64,000 nucleotides of DNA from Sindora glabra (lineage: Eukaryota > Streptophyta > Magnoliopsida > Fabales > Fabaceae). The DNA lies in assembly GCA_020226215.1 (NCBI GenBank), contig CM035227.1:19161866-19225865 (forward strand). Direction: 5' to 3'. A program made the position numbers and the translations under genes. Shown piece after piece: positions 12,581 to 24,500 of the stretch. How positions within the stretch are numbered: the first letter of the stretch is position 1; the number at the start of each line of letters is the position of its first letter. Below the pieces are notes generated by a model. It was not told the DNA's origin, did no database searches, and saw only the letters and a list, made by a program, of their open reading frames with translations.

Positions 12581-12826
12581 TAGATATCAACAAAGTACAG
12601 GGGGACGCAATTCGATCCAATTACTGGGCTGAAAAAGCAAAACCACACACTGAGGACTGCATAACATAGAGGATTAAATAATTCCTCCCACATCTACAAT
12701 CAAAGTTAAAAAAAAAAAAAGATAAAATAAAAAACTGAGACAGTGGCATCTCCTCCCGTACGGGCACTTGGGACAGACAAATACACACGAAACAAAATCT
12801 GATCAACGAAGCACTTAATTTAAGAA

Positions 12827-13111
12827 TTACTTTCGGACCTTGAAACCGTACTTGGTAAGAGCATACTTGACAAGTTCTTCAAACTCTGGTCCGGAAGTGC
12901 TGATCATACCTCTGTCTTTGTTAGAATCAATACGTTGGAGACTTCGGAAGGCTCTCCATTCAGGAACACGTGCCCCAAGCTCACCGAAAGCCCACTTGAG
13001 ATCGTCCTTGCTCAGCCATCCATTTCCATCTCTATCTGCTTCTTGCAGTTTGGTCCTTATTTCTGTCTCGCTTTTATTCACTTCTATGCCCTTTCTCACC
13101 ACCGCAAACAT
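12827..13111 (-). CDS. Small two-EF-hand calcium-binding protein (gene 2 of cluster)
   Basis: Encodes 94 residues, single exon, starting MFAVVRKG. The first EF-hand (about 17-46) has a standard 12-position loop: D26, D28, N30, G31, L33, S34, with aspartate D37 at position 12 instead of the usual glutamate. The linker has LGARVPEWRA. The second hand is unusual: after D62, N64 and D66 the loop carries an inserted arginine before G68, and the closing glutamate E76 comes late, giving a 15-residue loop with STSGPE. The same expansion occurs in the paralogue at 17986-18267, so it is ancestral rather than an error. No signal peptide or membrane segment. A calcium sensor or buffer is the inferred role. 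The start is supported by a TATA box 114 bp upstream and by alignment with gene 3. The 3' UTR matches that of gene 3 (CTGAGACA then GCATCTCC) at 12735-12761. Confidence 0.88.
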   Translation of the reverse strand: MFAVVRKGIEVNKSETEIRTKLQEADRDGNGWLSKDDLKWAFGELGARVPEWRAFRSLQRIDSNKDRGMISTSGPEFEELVKYALTKYGFKVRK

Positions 13112-13224
13112 TGTTATCCTCCCTGTATATATTTTAGGTCATTTTTATCTCCTTGATTTCAGCTTTGCTTATTTGTAACTCTCTCTTTCTCTCCATCTAC
13201 AACCTGGGCATTAACAGAGAGTTT

Positions 13225-13233
13225 GTTTATATA
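13225..13233 (-). promoter_or_regulatory. TATA box of EF-hand gene 2
   Basis: TATATAAAC on the minus strand. The predicted leader of about 85 nt contains an AG-rich stretch (complement of CTCTCTCTTTCTCTCC at about 13179-13194). Confidence 0.6.
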
Positions 13234-13261
13234 AGCCGGGACCATGACCACCGCCTAGAAT

Positions 13262-14136
13262 TTGATTTTCCAAGAACATCATTTTAAACTTCAAATATAA
13301 TAATATAATGTGTTTTTTATTTAGAATTAAATTTGATTCACTTTACATTATTATTCACTCATATATTTTAGTTTTAATAAAAATTATTAAAATTCTTTTA
13401 TTATTGTTAAAATTTTTTAATTACTATATCTTTTTCTCATCCATTGATATATAAAATGAAATATTTTATATTAACAATAAATCAAATTTAAACACTTCTT
13501 ATTTCTACTTAACAAAAAAACTAGCTATTAATTTTATTATTTATACATCAAATTTGTGAGATTCATATCTATTATAAAATATAATTTTAAAATTTCAAGA
13601 TTTTAAAAATTAGATGCCATTTGCTTTGCTTAGTCAAATGACTTTTCTTAATTGACCGTAAAATCATTGAAAGCGGTAGAGTAACCCTATTTGTATTAAT
13701 TAAATTTTCACAAATACTTTATCATTAGAAATTAAGAATAGAGTGATCGGCTGTACAATTGCGGGTAGGATCTGCGTGTGTGTGTGTGGATAACGAGATT
13801 TGATTGAGATGAGAGTTTGTTCTAAACGTTAATTACGAGGCATCAATGCATTCGTAAGAGGTATGAAGTCAGCCTGCTTTACTTCAAAATTTTACTCATA
13901 CCATGTGTTATTAATATATATAATTTTGTATCTTATTTTTAAATTAGGACCATATAATAATTAAAATACAATCGTTACAAAATAAAATTAAGATTGGAAT
14001 TTTAGTATAATAACAATATTATAATTAATAATTGCAGTTCAAAGCTTGTAAATCAGATTGAGGCAGATATACCAGGTTTTAAACCTGTGGTCAGGCAAAA
14101 ACCATTAAAACAAGAGGTGAAATTAGTATATAAATT
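13262..14136. other. Upstream spacer of EF-hand gene 2
   Basis: AT-rich with a short (GT)n run near 13775-13788. It holds one copy of the cluster's conserved non-coding block at 13839-13884, listed separately. No gene. Confidence 0.5.
13839..13884. other. Conserved non-coding block, copy 1
   Basis: Starts GGCATCAATGCATTCGT and continues TATGAAGTCAGCCTGC. Related blocks stand at 19480-19555, 55372-55427 and 61810-61870. This one lies about 730 bp upstream of the start of EF-hand gene 2. Function unknown; a regulatory element or a remnant of an ancestral repeat unit are both possible. Confidence 0.5.
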
Positions 14137-14584
14137 AGGGTTGGTATGGAATGAAATATTTTTTAATTAATTTCATTTCTAATGGATGAAAAGATTCCAA
14201 TTCATTTATAAATGAATTTTATTGTTTAAAAATTATTTTAAAAATAATGATTTCAATTTATTTGTAAACAAATTTTTTTTATTTGAAACATATTAAAAAA
14301 TACATATAATTCAATTAAAAAGTAAATTTTAATGATATCATGATAAATATAATATTAGAAAAAAAGGTAAAATTTTTTATATAACAAGAGTTTTAGAGCA
14401 AATAAAATTAATTCTAATAAAATCCTTTATAAATTTAATAAATTTTATAATGATACAAATATAATTAAATTATTAAAATTATAAATGAAATGACATCTCT
14501 CTTCACTTAAAATCAAACACAATTTAAAACCGAAATAGATTTCAAAATGAAATGAAGTGATATTTATTCAGTCATCCCAAACTA
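14137..14584. mobile_element. Probable MITE
   Basis: Left end GGGTTGGTATGGAATGAAAT; the complement of the right end reads AGTTTGGGATGACTGAATAA, giving imperfect inverted termini of about 25 bp. The AT-rich interior repeats ATTTCATTT and AATTCATTTATAAATGAAT words. No coding sequence. Confidence 0.45.
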
Positions 14585-16087
14585 GGGATTAAACTTATAT
14601 GTATCTAGATTAAGCTTATATATGTATTTAATCTTTGTTTTGGTCCACATGAAATTGAAATCCTTTAAAATATAAGATCACATCTTAAACAATAAAATAA
14701 AATTTCATAATCTTTGATGTTAAAATGAAAATTTAAAATTAATTAAAAATAATTTCTAAATGTATAATTTTTCATTTCTTTGATTTTTCCGCAAAAAATC
14801 AGTACCTTGTTCACTTTATTTTCTAAAGCAAAAGAAGGAACTTAGATCCGTTTTGGAGCATCCCAATATCGGCTTGTACGTTTGTATAGGGTGTTGTACA
14901 AAGGATGTAAGAGATAGGAGCGAATCAAAGAGGCAGAGTGGATGCTACTTTGGAATTAGAAATTGGTAATTCTAAATAAAATTTAATTGATGAATTTTGA
15001 ATCATTAAATTAACTATTTTTATTTAAAAATAAAAAATTAAATATAAATTAAATTCGTTATAAGGCAAAGAGAAGATGATGCTTAGTAATTGGGAACAGG
15101 TGTTTGGTTTTGAGGCAGCCACGGCACTGGCATCGTATTCTTATTGTTGGGCAATTACAGTCCCCCGGGGTTGTCAAAGTCCAACTTCAAATCATAGAAC
15201 CGAATCTCTTTAGAGGCAATTTGGCTATGTATTATCTTTTTCTTTATTTTAGTGGGCCAGTAGACATATGCTGTTGCTGAAACGAATATTTTTCACTAAG
15301 CAAAGGATATGAATCATGCAAAGTTGTCAATAATATAAGCCACTTTGCTGGCTTATCATATCATATAAACTTAATCTCTGGTTCATTAATCATTTAACGA
15401 CATGCATCCAACCAATAATTCAGTATCAATTACATACTTTGTTTTATTGTAAGATGGAAAATATTTCAATGCATTGGCAAATTCTTTTGTAATTTTTTGT
15501 AAAATGAAATTGTATAAGGTTTTAATAATTTGGTTTGGATATATATATATATATATATTAAAAATGTAAATCCCTTTAATTAAATTTGTATCATTCAAAC
15601 CTATTTAAAACTTTTAATTTTGTTGACGGACAATGTTATGAAAAAATTCAAAGTATTATGAAAATGGATGTTTTTATTATTAAATTATTTTTCTCAAATT
15701 TTAAAATAAATAAATTAAATAAAAAGTACAAATTTCTATAAATACAGATAATCCAATGATCATAAAGTCGGTCAATGTCCTAATAAAATAAATTTCCCAT
15801 AAAATTACTTTTGTTTCATGAAAGACGTTGCAAAGGCACCAAAACTTTCTTGCATCTTAGGAAAAATGCATAAGTAGTTGATAAATTATTTGTAATTAAT
15901 AGTTATTAATTAATAATTGATATTTAATAAGTCAATTGATTATGTATAGTAAAATCAATCATTGAACTAATAAAAAATATAAAATCACATAAAAATTTAT
16001 TAATATAAATAGATATATGAACTAAATTAATTTATATTGGACATTTCTAACTTTACATCCATATGTAAAAATTAACAGCCTTTATTT
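14585..16087. other. AT-rich intergenic DNA
   Basis: No gene recognised. An (AT)10 run lies at 15539-15558. The open frame at 15386-15598 spans that run and is low-complexity. Confidence 0.5.
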
Positions 16088-16335
16088 TTTTATTTGGATG
16101 AAAAATTATGCTATTAATTTAATGTTAATAAAATAATAAAATATATTATAGTTAATTTGAAACCTCCATTAATTTCTTTATTTAATAAGAGTATTTATTA
16201 TGAAGATGAGAGAGAATGAATAGAGTTAACTTAAATATTTTAAATTAATATTTTTTTATTAAAATTATTTAAATACTCTTTATTATTTCATTTTTATTAA
16301 ATTATTAATATAATATTTTCGTCCAAATGAAAAAA
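16088..16335. mobile_element. Short inverted-repeat element (MITE)
   Basis: Arms of about 55-60 bp: TTATTTGGATGAAAAATTAT at the left and, as complement of the right, TTTCATTTGGACGAAAATAT, each followed by ATTAATTTAAT-type sequence. The centre (TATTTAAT...ATTTAAATACTC) is itself partly palindromic. Similar words occur in the repeats at 4761-5400. Confidence 0.55.
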
Positions 16336-17744
16336 AAAATTGCCAATCTCTACATAGATGTGGAGGTTAGCAATTTTCATTCATATTTATTATGAAATTA
16401 AGTTATATTGATACAATAAATATATTTAAAATAAAAATATAATTATGTAAATTTTAATTAATTGTAATTTTGATATTACATATTTATTTATATATTTATT
16501 ATTCAAAAGAAGAATATAACTACTTAAAAAATAAATGCTGGCATATATTAATTAAAAAAATTTGAGAAATAAAGTTCAATTATAAGTTAACTTGTTGCGT
16601 AAACTAACTGTAGCTGAACCTTCTTTGCAGAGAGCATCAATCTCAAAACTTCTGGGTGACATGCTATTGGTGAGAAATAATGAAAGAAGGAATTAGAGAA
16701 CCATTCATTTTGTAGGGCGAAAAAACAAAACATAATTTTATTCCTTTTTTGTTAACATGGATTTTTTTTCCTTTAATCTAAACAATGCATCACTTCTTAC
16801 ATACTCGATCCATGTCTACTGTTTAATAAAATTTGACAAGATCAATAACTCTAATTAATAAAAGTGAACTAAGGGATTGACCCCGTGGAAATTGTCCATA
16901 TCTGTGGGCAGATTAAAAGATACTAATGATGATGAAATAACGATGATGATAAAAATAATGTAATTCTTGTTTAATATATTTGTGGAATAATAATATAATA
17001 TATATTGAAAGCAGAATCCAAATTTGGATTTCAAATATAAATTGAGTTATCAATTAAATATAAGATGGTTGAATAAATTTATAAAATTCAATCTAATTGA
17101 TACAAAATATTTAAAATTTAATTTTAAATTTCATTTTCAGTGTATAGTGCTTTTATTTGTGAAAAGGGTACTTGATTGCATAAAATAGTTAATTAAGTAA
17201 ATAATTAAGATTTTGCATAAAATTGTTAATTAAGTAAACAGCTAACATTTTGTATGTAAATCAAAAATTTTATTCCAAAATTTTAAAGTTGGGAAAGTAA
17301 AATTCAACTTTCCATATTTGGAAGAGTTTGGATTACATCTGCAGATGTAATATTACATGCAATGCTATTATTGTATTAGGTTTTACAATAATAAATTTTC
17401 TTCATTTAATTTGCTCCCCAAAAATATCAAATCGTCCAGCAGGTACACATAAACTTTTTTATTCAGAACATAACTATAGTCAAGCTTGACTTGAATAGGA
17501 GTTTTGATTATTATTTCCAAAATATGTTGTCAAATTGGTTTGACAGGATAATAAGAGCATAAGATGAAATACTTAAAGAACAAGATATTTCCTGTGTAAT
17601 CTGATTTTGTGTTAGGAGATTTACTTTCTATCATATTTTGAATTTGAATTCAAAATATTACGTGTGTAGAGTAGATGGATTATCACTTCTATTATTAAAT
17701 ACGTTAACTTGTCAGTTGATCGATACTGCGAACGAGAATGGAGA
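16336..17744. other. Intergenic DNA between EF-hand genes 2 and 3
   Basis: AT-rich, with no gene or element recognised. The plus-strand frame at 17638-17883 is antisense to the 3' UTR of gene 3 and lacks motifs. Confidence 0.5.
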
Positions 17745-17761
17745 AAAACTATATCAGAAAC

Positions 17762-17767
17762 TTTATT
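17762..17767 (-). terminator. Polyadenylation signal of EF-hand gene 3
   Basis: AATAAA on the minus strand, 219 bp beyond the stop, in the same local context as the signal of gene 2. Confidence 0.6.
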
Positions 17768-17985
17768 TACCATTTAAATATCAGAGTACAGAGGGAAGCA
17801 ATTCCAAACACCACCTCAAAGAGAGAGGAGAAGCAGAAGAAGAGAGAGATAGAAAAACCGTTTCTATCTACATACAGGATTAAAACTAAAAACAAAAAAA
17901 GAAGCTGAGACATGCAGTGCATCTCCGTCCGTACTCTACTAAATACATAAACACACCCTTATGAAAAATTAAGCAGTTAATTAAA

Positions 17986-18267
17986 TTACTTTCCGATCTT
18001 ATCACCGTACTTAGTGAAAGCATATTTGACAATTTCTTCGAACTCCGGGCCCTGGATGCTGATCAAGACACCGTCTTTGTTGGCATCAATACGTTTGAGG
18101 CTGCGGAAGACTCTCCACTCCGGAACGTGAGCTCCGAGCTCGCGGAAAGCCCACTTGAGATCATCTTTGCTCACCCAGCCGTCGGCATCTCTATCTGCTT
18201 CTTTGAATTTGTTCCTTATTTGCAGGTCTGTCTGTATTGATTTTGGACGAATCACCATCACAACCAT
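17986..18267 (-). CDS. Small two-EF-hand calcium-binding protein (gene 3 of cluster)
   Basis: Encodes 93 residues starting MVVMVIRPKS. The first EF-hand loop is D25, D27, D29, G30, V32, S33, closing with aspartate D36 at position 12. The linker has LGAHVPEWRV. The second loop starts D61-A-N63-K-D65-G66 but has one extra residue before the central isoleucine and then IQGPE, so the acidic residue E75 comes at position 15, as in the gene at 12827-13111. An in-frame ATG at 18321 would add 18 residues, but it lies only about 35 bp from the TATA box and leaves almost no leader. The start at 18267 also matches the N-terminus of gene 2. Single exon, no transport signal, a calcium sensor or buffer by inference. 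It is the closest relative of gene 2 in coding sequence and in the 3' UTR (17904-17933). Confidence 0.87.
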   Translation of the reverse strand: MVVMVIRPKSIQTDLQIRNKFKEADRDADGWVSKDDLKWAFRELGAHVPEWRVFRSLKRIDANKDGVLISIQGPEFEEIVKYAFTKYGDKIGK

Positions 18268-18354
18268 TTTCTTAATCTGATCGGAACCTTTTCTGCAATA
18301 ATATAATAATATGTGCTCCACTCACTTCTGCCAGCCTCTTCACATCCTTGGCCA

Positions 18355-18365
18355 TTTTATATATA
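18355..18365 (-). promoter_or_regulatory. TATA box of EF-hand gene 3
   Basis: TATATATAAAA on the minus strand, 88 bp upstream of the chosen start. Confidence 0.6.
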
Positions 18366-18408
18366 GCTGAAAGACGGTTGGGTTTCTGTGTTATGCGAAG
18401 CAGTCAAT

Positions 18409-18431
18409 TTGGGCCGCGGACTTCGGCCCAA
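18409..18431. promoter_or_regulatory. TTGGGCC inverted repeat upstream of gene 3
   Basis: TTGGGCC, nine bases, then GGCCCAA, a perfect 7-bp inverted repeat about 45 bp upstream of the TATA box. TGGGCC is the plant site II type element bound by TCP factors. No such pair was seen at the other three genes. Confidence 0.45.
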
Positions 18432-18527
18432 GAAGTTGCCTACAAATTTAAACGTGCACTAATTATCTGCACTGTGTCTTTGGCATGCATGGGAATTAAA
18501 TTGAGTTGACTTGCCTAGATTCACTAG

Positions 18528-18800
18528 GCTCCGTTTTGTTTACTTTTTTTTTTTTTGGTTCGTTACCAAATTTCGCCTCTAGATAAAGGAGTGAAATATA
18601 ACTTTCAAAAATTTTTAGGAAAAAATTTATACTTAGAGTTATAATAATAAAGAAAATATTTTTTTTTAAAAAAAGAGGAAGTTATTTTCTATTAAAATTT
18701 TTTATTTAACTTTGAATATATAAATTATTTCTAGTCAATTTAATATTTTATAATTATATCTTATGAAAGATATTTTTCACTAAAACAAATGAAATATAAT
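18528..18800. mobile_element. MITE-like element, GGCT-type family (degenerate)
   Basis: Left end GGCTCCGTTTTGTTTAC; right side GATATTTTTCACTAAAACAA. This matches the pattern at 47261-47540, but the right tip is lost. It lies upstream of EF-hand gene 3. Confidence 0.4.
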
Positions 18801-19479
18801 ATAAGAAATTTTAAATGTAACACAAGAAAAAATATCTAGTAAAAAAATATTTTTGATTTTTTAATCTAATATATTCTATTCTTGTGAGGAGGAATTTGTC
18901 CCTTTAAAATTTTTGATGTTTTCTTTTTTATATTTAATAATTTTAAATTGACATCTTAAATTTAAAAATTATATATTTTACAAAAATTTTGATATTTAAC
19001 TTGAATGGAATATTCTGACTTTCTCATAATGTATATAAATATTAGTGATCAATTAACTTGAGTGCTAATTATCACTCATCATTTTTTGTTTGACAAAATA
19101 GGACAATAAGTATCGAAGAATTTTGTGAGTTTTTAGGAAATTTTAATATAAAAGTAGTGAAAATTATAATTTTTTCATAATTCTTTTTAAATATATATAA
19201 ATTTTTCTCTAGTAAATATACAGGAAAAATATAACTTAACATTAAATTTTGTATAAAAATTATTTAAAAATATTTTATATATATATATATATATATAAAT
19301 ATCAAATTTTCAAATGAAAAGGCTACGAATAGTAAAAAAATTGCCACAACACGTATGATACGAATCTTAATGGAGATTGACCCGATGAAGAATCATGATA
19401 AAATTATTCGTCTTGATTTTGCTCCACTAATTAATTGATAAAATCTGATGGTATCGGGTTCTACAGAACAAGTTAAGTA

Positions 19480-19555
19480 CGTAACTTGGAAATGAAGTAC
19501 CGTTGTCACATTATGAAGTCATGTTAGCTTACTTACATACGAAGCCTCGTACTGG
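19480..19555. other. Conserved non-coding block, copy 2
   Basis: Contains GTAACTTGGA, GTCACATTATGAAGTCA and CATACGAAGCCTCGTACTG. The first two parts match 61810-61850 and the last matches 55408-55427. It lies about 1.2 kb upstream of EF-hand gene 3. Confidence 0.5.
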
Positions 19556-20842
19556 CACAAGGAATTCATGTCATACTCATCATATATCATATACATAAAT
19601 ACATTAACTACATTGAATTTTATTGTGACCCCATTGTTTGATGGGTTAGAAAATGTATAATAATATTCACATTTATGTAAATTCATCAATTTTAAGAATT
19701 TATATGTAATTAAAGAGCATTTTTCTTTTCTTCTTGGGTACGAGAAAAATATTTGAAATTCAAATTTTTAATATCAACTCAAGTCTTTAAGTGTTAACCA
19801 ACCATCTAATTATTTGAGAGAACATTTTTTTCCTATTTGATAAGAAAAAGACAAATATAAAAATTGAAGTGCTAAACAAGCTTTGAACCTATGGATTTAG
19901 TGGATTGGAGTATAGATTTTTTACGGATTAAACTTGTTAAAATTAATCCTACAAAAAAAGGATATAAATGGGTTGAATCCGTATGAGTTGGATCTGCATA
20001 AATCATGAGTCAATCCATTAGCCAACTACCTTTTTAAGACAAAATAGGTCAAATCCATGAGTTTATGGTGCAGATTGAACTAATTAAAATAGATCAGCTT
20101 AAAATATGGATTTTAGCCAATTGAGTTCGTGCAAGCTTTGATCTAATTTGGTCCACCAAATCCTTCAAACACCCTACCTGAAAAGTATATATGCAAACAT
20201 TTTAACTTTTATCAAGTAAAATTAAAAAAATTATTAAGAAAACAAAATAGTTTAATTACCCTTTAATTTCCACTTTTCACTTTAGTTACAATAAAAATAA
20301 TACTTTGGAGGATTTTCTTCCAAAGTGATATAAAGTGTGTTTTGATATGTTTTAATTTTTTTGTTTTTAAAAATTATTCTTAAAAGTTATTTTTAAAAAT
20401 TGCTTTCCAATTTAATGAAAATAAAGAGTAGATGATAGTTGGTGGAACAAATAAAGAAAATTTCCATTTGATTATAAAATTGTTATAAAAATAAAAAAAA
20501 TAAATTAAGAAAATATCAACAACTTATTTCTATTTTTTCTTTTTTTTTTCATTTTAATTATGTATATAGAGTTACAATTTTTAAAAATGGACTATAAAAA
20601 TAGTTTGACAAATAGATACTTTTATTTTCAAAAACATAAAAATAAAAAAATATTTTTAAAAATAATAAACAAATAAACCCATGTTTTTCCTTAAATGTAA
20701 CGTAAACTTCCTTAATCTAAATGCAAGTGACTTTATAGGCATATTTAGCTATGATATTTACAGTTAATAGTCAGAAAAGAAAGAAAAATTTGAAAGTTGT
20801 AGAAGAAAATGTAAAGAAAAGAAAGTTTTAAAATATTGATAT

Positions 20843-20843
<1 letters not shown>

Positions 20844-20902
<59 letters not shown>
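20844..20902. repeat. (TAA)n microsatellite
   Basis: About 19-20 uninterrupted TAA units. Read on the minus strand it gives a spurious polyleucine frame. Confidence 0.95.
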
Positions 20903-21041
20903 TTTTTCTCTCTATTTTCAATAAATCCAAACAAAAAAATTGAAATTGATTTTTTTTCACATTTCTTTCATTTTCCTTTTACCAAACTAGGGGCACAAAT
21001 CACAAAAAGTAACTAATCATTCCACAAATCCTTGCATAGCA

Positions 21042-21525
21042 TTCAAGAGTTTCTTTAGTTTTAATTATAAAACCTAAATGTTGACTTTAAATTATAGCAT
21101 GAACAAAGATGAATACAACATACAATTATAAGGAATTACTATAGTAAATACTTGGATCAATAGGCTTTATCCTTAATTCATCATTTCTTTAATTATCTTA
21201 TATATATCTGCAAAACACATAGAAAAAGAAATTGGTGATAGAAGACTCTATCCTTCTATTATAACCTCTCATTTTCTCTCTTTAACAAGAGGCTCTAGCT
21301 AGAGATAGGGGTTAGATTGCTAAGGATAAAGGATTTCTTTAATAAACTAAGTTGGGTTATGAATCATATACATCACAGGATCTATGTTCAACTAACTTAT
21401 AAAGGCTTAAATACCATACATGAACCAAGCCATTATAATCACTTTATTTTGAATCCATAAAATAATACTAACACTAATAATTTTTTTTATAAATTAATGT
21501 TAAGTTCATAATAAAATTTTTAACA
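21042..21525 (-). repeat. 3' LTR of the non-coding LTR element
   Basis: Direct repeat partner of 25942-26436. Its right edge is TAACA before the interior. Confidence 0.65.
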
Positions 21526-24500
21526 ATCTCATACTACGTCAATATTAATTTATAAATAATAGCCATTTGAAAAATAATGTTAATATTTAAAGGTATTTTT
21601 TCATACATAAATCTAATTGAAATTATAAACATCTAACAACATTAAATATTATATCCAAAAGAATATTAATATTAAACACATTGAGTGCCTACACTTCGTC
21701 TACCAAATAGTTAATAAATATTATGTGTATAATAGGATTTACATTATTTTAGTGTGGCTTAGTATAAATTCTCACATAGTGGTCCTAAAATTTGCTTAAG
21801 ATGCTCAATAAGAATCAATATTCTAAATATAATATTAAGACAGAGTCTAAATATCTCTGTTCACATACCATTATCAAAATGTGCACAAAATATATGACAA
21901 TGATACAAATATCTCATTATGAATTTTTCATTTAAACATATCTCAAGATATTAATAAACTTATATCATTAAATACTCCCATTAACTTAAAACACAAAAAA
22001 GACTTAGACAAATTCATATTATTCACATGATCATACTTAATATTTATCCTTAAAATATTAGTTAGTAAAGTCATAAGCATACAATTTATGGAAAAAAAAG
22101 TAATATGCCTGTGTATCTTTCTCTCACAAATTGGTATTTCAAATTAAAGTCCTTTACACAGACAAATTTATTATTATTTGGAGAGAAGACTACAATAGTA
22201 GTATTATCATAACATGAAATTCGGTTAAGACTAGAAACTCTTAACCTATCAGCTTGATATGGACATTTATAATGCGTAACATGCTTTACCTCTATAATGA
22301 AGGTTGCTAAAATTGATTACATAATATATTTCATGACACAACTTTTCATAATACATATCCAGACACATATTTATGATCATCCAAATAGCTAATAAAATCA
22401 GCTTAAGTAACCTATACATATGAAATCTCCTAATCTCTTATAGGTTAGTATATAATCATTTGTACCATCTGGATACAATACCAGTAGCAATTTAAAACCA
22501 TTAACCCAAACCAACAACAAGTTACTTGCAACTAATGCATATAGGACATTTTTTATCACTTACAAAATATTTAAGCCTAATTGGATTAACAAACATGAAA
22601 GCATATTTGCTTATTGAGCTTTCTTAATACCAAAAATGAGACAAGCCAAATATCTTGGGGCTTGTGCATTTTGGGTTCATCACATTTTTTACTCCTAAAC
22701 CTTTATTTTAGGTTTAATTTAATTGTGTTGCCTTAACCTAACATGTCCATATTAGGACTAACTTAAGAAAACATCATTATCATGCAAATATAGAATTATC
22801 AAAATGACCATATTTATCAATATGCACTAGTTTATATTACTTTTTAGATATTTGAGAAAAGTTACAATATTATTAAAATAAGATATGATCATATGAATGG
22901 ACATTTTTATTTTATCCTTTCGAAAACTATTTAACTATTAAGTTATAAATCAGAAAAGCTATTATGTTCTTTAACAAACATGACTCTTACTAAAATGAAT
23001 TGCTTTAAATTATAAATGAGTTTTAAAATGTCAATAGAGGAAAGTTTTTGAAAATTTATATCTTCCTTCTAAAAGTAGTTTCTAACTAACAATTGACCTA
23101 ATTTTAAACTCACAGATTCATTTGAGCATCCTTTTTCAACTCAAAGCCATATTTATTTCCAAAGCCCACCTTTTATAGTAACTTAACAACATCCACTATC
23201 CTAGAACATCCTTTAAATGAATCAATTCTATTAACTCTTAGAGATAGTTTTAAGGTTAGTTTTTAAAATTATATTTTTGTAAATTTCCACTACAACCCAA
23301 ACAAAAATAAGTACCCAAATAAGCACATTTAAACAAATTTTGTTTATCCAAATATAACAACTAGGAAAAATAAGTCTTCATAATGAGAAGATATTATGCT
23401 TTAGGCATGAAGTAAAACATAAAAGCAAATCACCATATCTTACTTTAATGCACTTTCATATTGTTAAGAAAATCTTATGGAAAACATTTAATGCACGTCA
23501 GGTCATAAAATCAATTTTACATTTTTCACAACTTATAATATTTAATAAATTCCACAATGGGACTCTGTAGCCTATCAACCTCATTATGTGTTATTTTCTC
23601 AATCAATGACCCTTTCTTAATTAATTAAATTTGATGAATTTTTGCAACAATTGAAAATCAAGAGGGTCAAGGCATTCAATAGTTTAGGGATACTTCGTCT
23701 AATGGTTTAATCCTTAATAACCATCATACCAACTAGACTCAAATGCGACCAATTTCATACTCCACTTTTTTTCCTTATATTCAAATTCATACTAACAGTG
23801 GGTTTTAATTTTAAGGTTGCCAAATATGTTTTTCTAGAATTAGACCTTATTTATCACAACCCGTCCCACCTTGCATTTTAAAAAAATTTAGTGCATATAC
23901 ATAAAATTGAGAAAAATATCATAATCACTTGATGCATGTCAAAACCTTAATCATACTAATATTTTTCCTCACAAGATTACAACATGCAACCACATCTTGT
24001 ATCATATTACAAGAACTAACACCAAATGGCATCTAAGTCCTTACAATATAATATAAAAGTAAAACATTACATTGACAACTGTTTAAAAACTAAAGGAATA
24101 TAATATTTAATCATACACTCATATTATTGCTAATTAGTGGATTAATAATATGATACAAAAGGATATTTAATATTACTAATATAACAATTCTTTTGAAATC
24201 ATTTGAAAATATTTTTTCTTTTAAAATTTTAAATAAAATTCTATGCAACTAGTCTTTGAACGCGAGTATATAGTTACACAAAATTTTTATAATATAATTT
24301 GAGTATATAATAATTATTATTAGATATAATAATACTCTAAAATTATTACATCACACAAATAGTATTGAAAAATACTACAAAAATTTCAATTGGTAACTAA
24401 CATTATAAAAGTCACCTAGGAAAATTTGAGTTCAAAATAATTTCAAATAAATTAGACAAAATTTTCCAATAAAAAATTTCTATTTCAAAAAATTTTAGAA

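Larger units (their letters stand above)
18801..21041. other. AT-rich intergenic DNA
   Basis: No gene recognised. It holds the conserved non-coding block at 19480-19555, an (AT)n run at about 19276-19297 and a (TAA)n microsatellite at 20844-20902. Confidence 0.5.

Noticed and set aside
12621..12806. 61-residue minus-strand frame just downstream of gene 2
   Set aside because: It lies in the 3' UTR shared with gene 3 and is not preserved as a frame there.
12840..13178. Two plus-strand frames opposite EF-hand gene 2
   Set aside because: They are mirror frames of the conserved EF-hand coding region with no motif of their own.
18268..18321. N-terminal extension of EF-hand gene 3
   Set aside because: The extension would begin about 35 bp from the TATA box and has no counterpart in gene 2.
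20745..20960. Polyleucine protein
   Set aside because: Produced by the (TAA)n microsatellite read on the minus strand.
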